Positions 49,351-59,363 of a DNA stretch of 64,000 nucleotides are shown one piece after another. Source of the stretch: Tetramitus jugosus (Eukaryota; Heterolobosea; Eutetramitea; Acrasida; Vahlkampfiidae); contig OW569368.1 of the NCBI GenBank assembly GCA_937625935.1, positions 124,001 to 188,000 of the forward strand, written 5' to 3'. Position 1 is the first letter of the stretch, and the number at the start of each line of letters is the position of its first letter. The position numbers were made by a program, and so were the translations under genes. The notes beneath the pieces are model-generated. The model was given only the letters and a program-made list of their open reading frames with translations. It was not told the DNA's origin and ran no database searches.

Positions 49351-50420
49351 TTTTTTTTTTTTTTGTTCCATACAACCAAGTGTGCGCAAGCACACGATTG
49401 CTCATTTATTGACTTGTTTTGTGAGTGACGACCCGTAAGGCGTCATTCACTCTTCTTCTCTTGTTGTCCCCTACGGTGCACCTACAGGTTGGAAGAATCA
49501 CTCAGGTGAGTGTTTTGGTTGATGCCCTTCATCAAAGAGCGTAACCTTGTAGTAGGACCGTCGATGGACACAGAGCCATCTGTTGTTTTTTTCTTGTCTT
49601 GGGCCTTGTTGCTCCTCAGATCACCCAGTGTGATCCTGGCACTCCTCTTCTTGTTGTCATTGAGTTGTGGACTCTGAATCTCCTTTTCGGAGTCATCATC
49701 CACATCCACAATGACTGGTTCGTCCTCTGTCAAACCATACCTTTTGCGTGCAGCAGCAAGTGCCAATGCAGCAATTTCTTTCTTCACTCTGGCAAACACT
49801 GGAGAAGTGGCATTCACTTGCTCCTGAATTAGCCGATTTTCAGTGCTGAGCCGTGCAACAGGCAATGATGGCAGTGGTGTTGTACTCCTTTGTTCTTCTG
49901 CCTCCATTAGATCTGGAGCAGTTCTTTGTGCAACTTCTAGTTCCCGTATCGGAACCGGTTTGTTGCTCTCTTGACCCTTTGTCTTTGCCAATTCCTTGGT
50001 GAGTTCTGTGACCTGTCGACGCAGTGCGTCAACCACCGTCAGCAGCTCCTCGTACATCTTCGTCAACCTCTTGTTGACAGCCTTGAGGGGATCATGTGGC
50101 CTCTCGACGTATCGAGTGACTGTGGCCTTTACCTTGTTCTCTCCATTGAGCACTGCTCGTACATAAAAGTCATAGATGCGGTCACCCTTGACCGTCATCC
50201 ATGCCATAAAGCGTAGCTGGTCTTTCCTCTTGATGACTTGGACTCGGTTGAGCCAGTCACCAAACTCCTCTCCTATCTATCTTGCCATGACTGAGAGACA
50301 CCAATACCGTTGCCAGTAATGACGACCTCCTTCATTTGCGGCGACTTTCCGTGCAGTGTCCCACAATGCATACCTGCTCTAGCCGTACGCCACCAATTTT
50401 GTTGAAGCACCATGAAAAAC
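49351..50420 (-). mobile_element. copy 4: ORF1-only half-LINE
   Basis: This 1.07 kb element has an ORF1 that begins about 8 nt from its 5' junction and a complete 3' end with hairpins and poly(A) (T-run at 49351-49364), but no endonuclease or reverse transcriptase. The 3' end includes a stem-loop at about 49422-49452 and a nested stem GTGTGC/GCACAC (49380-49395) inside the terminal hairpin. It is a candidate non-autonomous derivative that would use the proteins of a full-length copy. Confidence 0.75.
49482..50413 (-). pseudogene. half-LINE ORF1, one frameshift and one stop
   Basis: The frame opens at the ATG at 50413 with residues homologous to the ORF1 of copy 2 (MKEVVITG here, KKEVVIKG there). 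A 1-bp loss and a TAG near 50275 break it; the frame then continues IGEEFGDWLNRVQVIKRKDQ, FMAWMTVKGDRIYDFYVR, matching IGSRYKEWVTRVHVRRWEKG, FIAWVNVKDDKLYEFAEM of copy 2. About 70 central residues of copy 2 are missing. A Leu-rich coiled coil follows (NKRLTKMYEELLTVVDALRR), typical of LINE ORF1 trimerisation. The C-terminus is charged and unlike copy 2, so this is a related but separate subfamily. As an RNA-binding chaperone ORF1 packages the element RNA; this copy cannot make the full protein unless the two lesions are recent. Confidence 0.75.
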
Positions 50421-50424
50421 TGCG

Positions 50425-50513
50425 TTTTTTTTAAAATACAACCGTTTCGGTTGCTCACTTTATTGTCTTTTGTTTTCTTCAACCATCGCTCTTTGAGCGA
50501 TGGCCCTTGAAAA
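50425..50513 (-). mobile_element. copy 3: 89-bp LINE 3' end
   Basis: Only the 3' UTR remains: a perfect 9-bp hairpin CCATCGCTC/GAGCGATGG (50483-50503), the terminal hairpin ACAACC/GGTTGC and a poly(A) run (T-run at 50425-50432). It has the same 5' junction bases as the other copies. It is the shortest example of severe 5' truncation in the array and shows that the junction motif is not part of the internal element sequence. Confidence 0.8.
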
Positions 50514-50648
50514 ATTGCGTTTTTTTTTTTTTTTAATACAACCAACTGGTTGCTCTGTTTTATTTTCTGGGTATTTACAATGGATAACGCTCGAAGAGCG
50601 TTATCTCCTCCATTACTTCTTAATTCTAACAATGGTGCCCGTAGGGCG

Positions 50649-53600
50649 TCATTGTTTTGTTGCTTCCTTATAGGAGGTGTACAATTGGTGAAGGGTTTCG
50701 ACGCACCGCCTTTTCACCTTGTTCACAAATGTTCTGGCTCTCTTTTCCGCCATTTCTTTTTTGATTCCGTTCTTCCTCATTCCTCTCATAATTTGATCCA
50801 CTGCTACCTTCTCTACACCCATCATACCTAGGAGGAACTCTTTGCTTGATTTTCGGTTTGGTTGCACTGTCAGCTTACCGCCTTTCCAACAGACGGAGTC
50901 GAACCATAGGTCAATCTGGTGTTTTGGGTGGATTCCCAGACCACTCAGCTCATCACCCACCGACATAGCCAGTCTTCTTCGAGTCAATATGGCCCTCGGA
51001 CAGCGAATGAGACAATGTAGTATAGTCTCTGACTCCTTGTGGCATCTTTCGCACACTGTTGGAGCTTCATTCTTTCCATACAATACCCTCATGACTTCTC
51101 GGGTGTGCAAGGTACCACTCCGCACTTGTGCATAAAACCACTCCAGCTTTCTGTCAATCTTGTGTGGGTACTTTAGAAAACTAAAGTCCACCCCACCGCA
51201 CATAGCTTCAATTTGTAACCACCATAGACCACCAATATCTTTAATCCTGACAAGTCTCTCATGATCCATCCGCAACTGTATTTGCTCTCTGCTCTCGACA
51301 GGGATTTGACCTATCATCAAAGTTTGCACTACAGAGACTCTTGAGTTAGGCTCTAACGTCGGAGCACACTCGCATTCATTCATTTGTGACACCATTATTT
51401 TTAACAGCTCATGAGACCTTGGTCCAATCTTGCATCCAGGGAACTTGTTTTTGATCTCTTTTAAACTCATGACCCTCACACCAACCATCAGCTGACTTCT
51501 GTTAGTGATTCCACTCTTGAACAGCTTCTTGAGAATAGTAGTTGGAACATATCGGGCAATGTTACAATCGTCACAATTGCGGTGGATGCTCTCATTATTG
51601 AGTGTAATACCATGAATGTGCATCCGTTGTGCGCACCACTTAAGGTAAGTGTTTTTGACGTACTCGAGGCGGTTGCTTGACTGGAAGACATTCTCACGTT
51701 GGAATGTTTGTGTGTGCTTGATTTCCTCAAGCGTGTCAAGCAGCAACTGCTTCGCCTCCGTGTCCCTCTTACCCGACATCATTGAGCCAATAAACCAGGC
51801 GGTCTGTACTGTTATTGTTTCCTCTATGTCATTGAGACCCACTGATCCACGATCGCTGCTTACCGACAGTAACTCGGAAGGAAACTGTGACATCGCTCTT
51901 GAGCCATGTTTGACCAGCATCCTTCCCAGTCTGTTCACTCTGAGAAGTCCCCCAGCCGTCCAGTCTGTGAATTCGGACGAGTACTTGAAGATAGGGTGTA
52001 TACAAGTGTTAACGACCCTTGCCACCTGTCGCGGAGTCAGTTTCATCATCTTCAGTCGGTTCGCTACTCTTTGTGATTTGTTCCAAGCTTGAGCCACTTG
52101 TTGTTTCGTGTCACTTCAGGTTGGTGAAGAGACCCAGTGCTCTGAACCCATGACCACTGTTTCGGGCCCTGACAACTGTACCATCCACCTCTATATCGTG
52201 GGCTCCATCCTCATCAAATTGCCGAACGTAGAGCTCAAGTTTATCGGGGTGCATCGACATGCGAAGCAACGATAGCACCTCTGACATCGCCTTGGCTGCT
52301 CGTTCAATGTCTGCTCGGGATTCAGAGAACAGATTACAATCGTCAACATACGACGCGTTCCACAATTGTTGGGACATAGCCTTGTACCCTTCCATCCGTT
52401 TTTCAACATACATTAACACAGTTTGGTGTACGAGAATGTATGTTGTGGGTGATAGAGAATCACCCTGTCTTGTTCCTTTTCCGATAGGGAAGCTTCTTGA
52501 TAAGGACTTCGTCAACACACTTGCGAAATTGTCCTCAACCATACCACTCACCAGCCTCACGATGTTGTCCGGGAACTCAAAAAATTCATAGACAGACCGG
52601 ATTGCGTTGTGAGGTACCGAGTCGAAGGCCTTTGATATATCCGTAAGCAACAGAAACAGTTGTTTTTTGTTCCGATTGGCGTGGTCAATGACACCTCTGA
52701 TTACAGAAAGCTTTTCTCTAATGTCCCTGAACCTTCTGCCTCCGCCTTGCACGTTTGAGAAGATTCCACCCGTCTCTGCCGCCTTGGAGATTCTGCAGTT
52801 GATTAACTTGGTGTACAGCTTTGATACGGTACTCAACAAACAGATTGGTCTGTAGTTGGCAGGATTAGAAGTGTCTCCCTTCTTGAAAGCTGGGATAATT
52901 ATCCCCTCCTTCCACATTTTGGGAAAAATCCCTTGTTTGGTGATGTTGTTGAAGAAATCAGCAAGGATTTCTGACAGATCATACCTGTAGTCACGCTCTT
53001 TAGTGATGGGGACTTTCAGCATTTCGTTATGTATTTTGTCGACACCGGGACATTTACGGTTTCTCAGCCAACCAATGGCTTTGCTAACTTCCTCTGTAGT
53101 GATTGGAGTGAACGCTTCGTGTATTGTTGCTCTGTGCCCATCACTTTTTAAAGCTCTTAGGTAATCCATGTTGGCAACTTCAGGGGAAAATGCACCTTCA
53201 AAGTACTCCGCGGCCAAATTACCCACTGTGATCTCATCTGTGTACTCTATTCCATTCTTCTTCACTCTAGAAAGTCTTACTCGAGAGCTCTTCTTCGCGG
53301 TTGATGCTGAGAAGAAGGTGGACGGGTCAATGAACTCGGATGTCCTGGCCTTCCATTCCCACTTTCTAAACTTTTGATTGGCTTTGCGTACCCTCTCTCT
53401 GTGCAAGGACTCGCTAGTAAGTTTCAGCGCTTCCCATGCTCTGTCATTGCGAGATCCGACAATTTCCCAACCACACACTGCTTCCAATGCACTGCTCCAT
53501 CTTCGATCTGACAGGTAACGAATCAACGCTTCTCTGTTTTTCAACAACCTCTTGACCTTTCGATTGTTGCTCCACATCTTCACTGTTCTCTCCACTTCAA

Positions 53601-54477
53601 ACACTTTAGCATGTTTGATGATAGCGGATGTTATAATTTGACACTGCTCATTTACATCTTCTATTGCAGTTACACTACTCTCCTCTAGCTCCCTGATGAG
53701 CTCCTTACCATAATGGACCCATCTAAGGTCTTTCTTGTCCTTGGGGAACTTAAACATCGTTCCACTATATCCAGTATTTGTGCCAGTTCTGGCTTTTATC
53801 GTGACTAAAGTAGGTACATGATCGCTATGTACACCATTGGATGTGAACATTTCTACCTTATCAATTGCATCTATTATTGCTTGGTTGCACCATACTGAAT
53901 CTATTCTCGACGACGACTTCCTGCGAAAGAATGTATGGAATCTTTCTACTCCCACTACCTCATTGGTGTCACACAGGTTGTTCTCCTTCAACACTTGCAG
54001 TAGTAATGGCGTGTTCTCGTCTACTCTGTTCGAGGATCGGTCAGTAGCAGCTGTAACGGCATTATGATCACCACCTAAAATGAACTTTCCTTGGACAGCG
54101 TATTTGCTAATCGTTGCTTCAATTGATTTGTAATGTTCACGGTTCTTTTTGTGAGGTCCATAGTGATTAGCTATCGTGATCGACTCATCTACCGTAGAAA
54201 CCTTGATTACTTGCAACCTGGATTCACTGTGCATCACCCCATATGATGGCACTGTGGTGGTTCTGACTATTGCTGCCAAGTGTTGATTGGGAAGATCACA
54301 AACCAGAACACACTTAATTCTCTCTAACTTCCTGCTGAGTACCTTACACCATGCTTCGTCAATGTTAGTTGCCTCCTGTATCAGCAACACATCTATTTGC
54401 TCTGACTCCAAAAAGTCCACGACATCATTGGCTTTGCCCTTGATGCCGTTGATGTTGTACCACATCACTTTCAACAT
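50649..54477 (-). pseudogene. LINE ORF2: APE endonuclease, reverse transcriptase, CCHC (one frameshift)
   Basis: From the ATG at 54477 the N-terminal 230 residues form an APE-type endonuclease: MWYNINGIKGK, LLIQEA, ILGGDHNA, SSRIDSVWC and SDHVP, all catalytic positions kept. The reverse transcriptase follows: FKKGDTSNPANYRPICLLS, LLLTDISKAFDSVPH, GTRQGDSLSP and the catalytic YVDD in ASYVDDCNLFSE. The C-terminus has CERC-x7-H-x4-C, the knuckle usual in LINEs. The reading frame stops at 52111 (after LGLFTNLK) and the remaining 480 residues continue in another frame from about 52107 to 50649, so a single 1-bp indel is the only lesion seen. Copy 1 crosses this point without a break. The protein would nick the target DNA and prime reverse transcription from the nick. 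The start overlaps the upstream ORF by 7 nt. Confidence 0.88.
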
Positions 54478-54920
54478 AATGGAGATGTGTGGTCCGACTG
54501 GGGTTGAGATACCTCATTATCGTGTATCACATGGCTTGTCACTGCAAGCGCTACTTCCTTACTGGCTTGAACAATATCAATCATATTGGCCAGCCGAACC
54601 GGGGTCTTCAACAAAGCTCTTTTTCTTGAGTTTTCTGAGAGGACCGAATTCGGACCTCTCTTTCCACTCTCCTTTATAGGGGTATCTTCGCGAGGCACAG
54701 TGAACTTGGAGATGAGTGCTTGGCTATCTGATAGGGCGCGCTCCCGTCTCTTCTCTCTTCTCGCTCTCACTAGCATTTTCCTTCTTTCCTCAAGCAGCTG
54801 GCCTTCAGTGTTCTCATTTTCACCCGTAGGTAGTGGATCATTACCGATCGTAGTGCTCTCCACTACCAGTTCAACACTTGGCTCTATCTCCGGAGTTGTG
54901 AGTACCATTGGCGTCAACAT
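54471..54920 (-). CDS. LINE middle ORF (ORF1b), 149 residues
   Basis: This frame overlaps the end of ORF1 by 50 nt in another frame and its TGA overlaps the ORF2 ATG in ATGTTGA. It could be a separate small protein, a C-terminal extension of ORF1 made by frameshifting, or the result of an indel in ORF1. Its sequence is charged, with an Arg/Lys-rich stretch (ERRKMLVRARREKRRERAL) that suits RNA binding. No counterpart is visible in copy 4, and copy 1 lacks this region. The close ATG/TGA overlap fits translation of ORF2 by termination-reinitiation. Confidence 0.55.
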   Translation of the reverse strand: MLTPMVLTTPEIEPSVELVVESTTIGNDPLPTGENENTEGQLLEERRKMLVRARREKRRERALSDSQALISKFTVPREDTPIKESGKRGPNSVLSENSRKRALLKTPVRLANMIDIVQASKEVALAVTSHVIHDNEVSQPQSDHTSPLC

Positions 54921-55773
54921 TCATCTCTTCTACCATCTCAGTTGGTTCAACGTCTGTTGTTTGTTCTCCAGCCTCCGTGACATCTATTTCAGAGATTGTT
55001 TCATCTCCTTGCATTGAAATGTCGTTGTCAATAGGGATAGACACACCGGGTATTTCACCTACTCTTTGGGGTTCTTCTCTCATTGATTTATGTGTTTTCC
55101 CGTTCCTCTTCTTGTTCAAAGCCTTCTTTAGGCTCGCTTCCAGTTGTGCCACTCTTCTCTTTAGCTCTTCCATCTGCTTGTTTAAGGATTCATTGATCCT
55201 TTGCATCTTCTTGGACATTAGTTTCATTGGATCTTGATTTCTTATGACATGGCTAATCTCAGCTCCAATGTGCTTGTCCCCAATAACAGCATGAGCATAT
55301 GACTGGGATGTCATTGTGACAAATGCTGTGCTGCCCTTGACTTCTACTTGACGTACTCTGTCCTCCCCAATGAGTTTAGCGATGTCGTCTCTTGACCTAC
55401 CGAGAACCTTGTGAACCACAAGTTTTTTCTCCGAGTCAAGACCTCTCTTGATGGATGCATGGGTGTTTGCGATTCTTCTTGACTCATTGAACATCTCAGC
55501 AAACTCATAGAGTTTATCGTCCTTCACGTTCACCCACGCAATAAACTGGCCTTTCTCCCATCTTCTGACATGTACACGAGTCACCCACTCTTTGTACCTT
55601 GAGCCAATCATTCTTGCAATTGTTGGTGCTGTGTTATGGCACTGTGTACCTTTGATCACGACTTCTTTTTTGTTGATGCTACTTCCAATGTTCTGGACTG
55701 TCCATACCGCGTACCCGTCACGCGAGTACTCCCTTGCCCCCGGAGAGGATGGAATGTTTGCGTTTGTTTCCAT
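54871..55773 (-). CDS. LINE ORF1 protein
   Basis: This 300-residue frame starts at the ATG at 55773, very near the element 5' end. The N-terminal part (KKEVVIKG, then IARMIGSRYKEWVTRVHVRR, FIAWVNVKDDKLYEFAEMF) is shared with the half-LINE. The middle has an RRM-like beta-alpha pattern (RQVEVKGSTAFVTMTSQSYA) and a coiled coil follows (MSKKMQRINESLNKQMEELK). The C-terminus is acidic. ORF1 proteins of LINEs bind the element RNA as trimers; in Dictyostelium TRE5-A the ORF1 protein also contacts TFIIIB, which guides insertion near tRNA genes. A similar role here is a hypothesis. The frame is intact. Confidence 0.75.
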   Translation of the reverse strand: METNANIPSSPGAREYSRDGYAVWTVQNIGSSINKKEVVIKGTQCHNTAPTIARMIGSRYKEWVTRVHVRRWEKGQFIAWVNVKDDKLYEFAEMFNESRRIANTHASIKRGLDSEKKLVVHKVLGRSRDDIAKLIGEDRVRQVEVKGSTAFVTMTSQSYAHAVIGDKHIGAEISHVIRNQDPMKLMSKKMQRINESLNKQMEELKRRVAQLEASLKKALNKKRNGKTHKSMREEPQRVGEIPGVSIPIDNDISMQGDETISEIDVTEAGEQTTDVEPTEMVEEMNVDANGTHNSGDRAKC

Positions 55774-55794
55774 GGTTTTTTTTTAAAAATTGCG

Positions 55795-58700
55795 TTTTTT
55801 TTTTTTTTTTTTTTTTTAATACAACCATATCGGTTGCTCACTTTATTGTCTGTTATATTCATTAGCCATCGCTCGCAGAGCGGTGGCTCTTGGTCACCAT
55901 TTTGATTCCCCAATGACGCTCGGAGAGCGTCATTGCTGTTGTTTCTCTTTCGTTGTAGTGAATAGGTGGAGGAGAGTCGTGAGACACTATTCACGTAAGT
56001 TTTAGCTATCTTATCTGCTGTTGCTGTCTTTACTCCATTTGCTATCAGACCTTCCGCGATGTCGCTGACGGCCTCTGTCTCAACACCCATCATTCCCATC
56101 AGGAACTCCCGGCTCGTTCTTCTCAACGGTCTCCTGACCACTTCTCCGCCTACTATCCTCACATTGTCGAACCATATATTGATACAGCTGGTATCAGCAA
56201 CCCCCATCTTGATAATTTCTGCTGCCACCGTCATCGCGAGGCATCTTCTGGCACGAACCGCTCTAGGGCACCGAATTAGACAGTGGAGCACACTTTCGGG
56301 CTCCTGACTGCACCACACACATTTGGTGGGATCGTTGTCTGAGTTGTAGAGGACTCTTACAACTTCTGCGGTATGGAGCGTCCCACTGAGGACTTGCATC
56401 TGAAACCACACAAGCTGCCTGTCTATACTGTGGGGATTTTTGAGGAAGCTGAAGTCCGCTTCACTTCTACTAACGGCCTTTTGTAACCACCACCTCTCAC
56501 ATTCTTCCACTCTTCTGTTCCTTTCCTGGTCAAATAGTGACTGCAGATGCTTCCTGTTTTCTACGTGAAACATCCCTTTGTAGAGTGCGGGTTCTTTTTC
56601 TACCCTATTGATTAGCTGGGAACACATGCATTCCTTCATTTGGCCAATCATTATATTCAGCACTTGGTGGGACGTGACTCCAACTTTGCACTTAGGGAAC
56701 AGGAGCTTGAATTCTTTGAGACACAGCGGCTGTCCATCAACAACTAATTGGTCACGGCTGTTTATGCCTGCTTGGAAAAGCTTCTTGAGCGTAGTAGATG
56801 GTACGTATCTAGCGAGGCAGCAATCGTCACATTGCCTTCTTTTGTTGGTACTTAGGATGATGTCGTGCGTGTGCATCCTCTCTGCACACCATTTGTGATA
56901 GGAATGTTTGACAAACTCCAGCCTGTTCCTTGACTGATACACATTCTCTTCTTGGAATGTTTGTTGTTGCTTGATATCCTCAAGCGTATCAATGAACAGC
57001 TTTCGAGCCTCTGTGTCTTTTTTCCCGTTGACCATGGACATCACGAACCATGCCGTCTGAACAGTAACTGATTCCTCTATATCCTTGAGTCCTACCAATC
57101 CCAGCTCACTACTGACGGACAGTAGTTCTGTTGGGAACCTTTTCATGGCTTTTGATCCGTACTTCACCAATGAGCGACCCAGCTCATTGACCTTATCAAA
57201 CCACATAGTCGTCCAGTCTGTGAATTCCGCCGCATATGTGAAGATTGGGTGGATGCATGTGTTTACAACACGACTCACTTGCCTGGCCGTGAGTCTCATC
57301 AGTTTCAGCCTAACCACCACCCGTTGTGCCTTGAGCCAGGCTTGCTCTTTCTGCATCTTCGTAGTGCCCCTGAGATTGGTGTATAGCCCCAATGCCCTGA
57401 ACACTTGTTTGTTGTTTCTCGCGGGAACTAATGCCCCATCAACAGTGATGTCGTTGGCTGTATTGCTATTGAGCTTCCTGACATACAACTCCAGCTTATC
57501 TGGATGCATAGTCATACGTAGCCATCGCAATACAGTAGACATTGCCTTCGCGGCCCTTTCGATGTCCTCACGTGACTCTGCGAACAGGTTACAGTCATCA
57601 ACATACGCTGCGTTCCATAGTCGTTGTGAAATTGTGTGCACTCCCTTCATTCTTTGGTCCACATACAAGAGAACAACCTGATGGACAAGTATGTAGGTAG
57701 TCGGGGACAGTGAATCTCCTTGTCGAGTGCCCTTGCCTATTCGGAATCTCCGTGATAGCGAGGAAGTTAAAACCCGCGCGTGATTATCTCGTACCATTCC
57801 GCTAACTAGTCTTACAATCCCCTCAGGGAATCCGAAGAACCTGTAAACAGCCTCAATGGCGTTATGAGGGACTGAGTCAAATGCCTTGGAGATATCCGTA
57901 AGCAGTAAGAAGAGCTGCTTATCATGCCGGTTGGCATGGTCCACAACTCCTCTGATTAGGGAGAGCTTCTCTCGTATATCGCGAAATCTCCTTCCCCCAC
58001 CTTGGGCCTTCGTGAATACATTTCCATCTTCAGCAGCTTTTGAGACACGTTGGTTCAGCAACTTGGTGTATAGTTTTGATAAAGAACTTAATAGACAGAT
58101 AGGCCGATAGTTCTCAGGCATTGTGACATCCCCCTTTTTGAAAGCTGGAATGATAATGCATTCCTTCCATGCCCTTGGGAAGTATCCCGTTCGCGTGATG
58201 AGGTTGAAAAGCCCACAGAGTGTCTCTGCCAATTCCCACCTGTAATCCCTTTTCCTGGTGCAAGGGAGCTTGATCATTTCATTGTGTATCCCATCTACCC
58301 CTGGGCATTTCCTATTCCTTAACCATCTCATTGCCTCTGCTACTTCCTCTGTCTTGAAAGGTGTGAAGGCCTTTCTTAATTCGTACTTGTTGCTGCGACA
58401 TTCCAAGAGCGACAGGAATCCCATACTCGCCTCTTCCTTCTTGAATGCTTCTTCGAAGTAGTCCGCGGCTGCGTCTCCAACCGTCTGTGCATCTGTGTAC
58501 TGCATTCCTTGTTTTGTCACTCTAGATAATCTCACCCGACCGCTCTTCTTGGCTGATGCAGCTGAGAAGAACTTGGACGGATCGCTAAACTCAGCAGTTC
58601 TTGCTGCCCATTCCCACTTCCTATACTTCTGAGCATTCTTCTTTGCTCGAGCTTGGTGCAATCTTCCATTGATATGCTTAAGTGTTTCCAATACCCTGCC

Positions 58701-59315
58701 AATCCTCGTGATATTCCTCTCTGTTCTGCCACATATCCGCTCTAGACTAGGGCTCCACTGGCGTTGTTGCATGTATTCCATCAGCGTTGCTCTATGTTTG
58801 AGCATCCTTCTGACTGCTCTGTTTTGTCTCCATATCTTAGACTCGTTTATCACTTGGAATGACTGGGCATGCTTGAGGATGGCATTAGTGATAGTCTCAC
58901 ATTGGACATCCACATCGTCCACATCCTGTATCTTGCACCGTTCCAATTCAGTAACAACGTTATGGGCATACTGCACCCATCTTACATCATCCTTTTTCTT
59001 TGGAAAGGCGTAGGACACTCGCTTGTTTGGTGTTGGGGGTTGCTTCTCCATCTTCAATGTTAGTTGTGTTGGAACGTGGTCGCTTCCTACACCGTTCCTG
59101 GTGTACATCACGATAGCTACGCACTCTTCAAGTGCAGCTCTGTTACACCACACGGTGTCAATGCGAGATGATGATCCTTTTCTATAGTACGTGTGAAACC
59201 TCTCAGCTCCCAAAAGCTCGTTAACGTCGAATAGGTTGTTGTCTTTCATTGTCTCCACCAGAGCATTAGTGTTGCAATCGATTCTGCTCGCCGTTCTGTC
59301 AGAGGCTATAAAAAT
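55795..59315 (-). mobile_element. copy 1: 5'-truncated LINE nearest the tRNA
   Basis: This 3.5 kb element starts inside the endonuclease domain and runs through ORF2 and the 3' UTR to a 23-nt poly(A) (T-run at 55795-55817). Its 3' UTR has an 11-bp perfect hairpin CAATGACGCTC/GAGCGTCATTG (55911-55935), a second hairpin AGCCATCGCTC/GAGCGGTGGCT (55864-55888) and the terminal hairpin (55821-55838). It is the least damaged ORF2 and has the longest poly(A), consistent with being the youngest copy. Confidence 0.85.
55930..59310 (-). pseudogene. LINE ORF2 of copy 1, N-terminally truncated
   Basis: The coding part begins IASDRTASRIDCNTNALVET, homologous to the mid-endonuclease of copy 2, and keeps SSRIDTVWC and SDHVP. 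All reverse-transcriptase motifs are intact (FKKGDVTMPENYRPICLLSS, LLLTDISKAFDSVPH, GTRQGDSLSP, AAYVDDCNLFAE), as is the C-terminal CVWC-x7-H-x4-C knuckle. Near 55985 a 1-bp shift moves the last residues out of frame: the normal end would read HLFTTTKEKQQQ and stop at 55930-55932. The frame instead runs through the 3' UTR, the poly(A) (read as Lys) and into the next copy down to 55656, so the apparent 1200-residue product is an artefact. No start codon and no endonuclease N-terminus means no autonomous function. Confidence 0.85.
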
Positions 59316-59329
59316 TGCGTTTTTTGAGT
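59316..59329. repeat. target-site duplication, tRNA-proximal copy
   Basis: TGCGTTTTTTGAGT, the partner of 49336-49349. Its right edge is 34 nt before the tRNA-Gln gene. Confidence 0.65.
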
Positions 59330-59363
59330 TTTTATGAAATATATCGATTTGTTGTAATATCTC

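Larger units (their letters stand above)
50520..55790 (-). mobile_element. copy 2: near-full-length LINE (5.3 kb)
   Basis: This element has ORF1, an overlapping middle ORF and ORF2, followed by a 3' UTR with a perfect 10-bp hairpin GATAACGCTC/GAGCGTTATC (50583-50605), the terminal hairpin and poly(A) (T-run at 50520-50534). ORF1 starts 17 nt after the shared junction bases, so the 5' UTR is very short or the element is slightly truncated. ORF2 is split by one frameshift. Confidence 0.85.
49351..59315 (-). mobile_element. tandem array of four LINE copies
   Basis: Four elements lie head to tail on the minus strand, each ending in a hairpin and poly(A): copy 1 at 55795-59315, copy 2 at 50520-55790, copy 3 at 50425-50513 and copy 4 at 49351-50420. 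All inner boundaries share the sequence A-run-CGCA[A/G]TTTTT on the minus strand (plus-strand positions 55785-55800, 50510-50525 and 50415-50430), the same bases that lie at the outer 5' boundary near 59311-59325. The array is bounded by near-identical 14-bp repeats, and its 5' edge is 34-48 bp before the tRNA-Gln gene. Confidence 0.85.

Noticed and set aside
50560-50632. Small plus-strand genes in the LINE 3' ends
   Set aside because: These frames lie over hairpins and poly(T) of the LINE copies.
55656-55930. C-terminal 90-110 residues of the long LINE frame as a novel domain
   Set aside because: They are translated 3' UTR, poly(A) and part of the next copy in the wrong frame.
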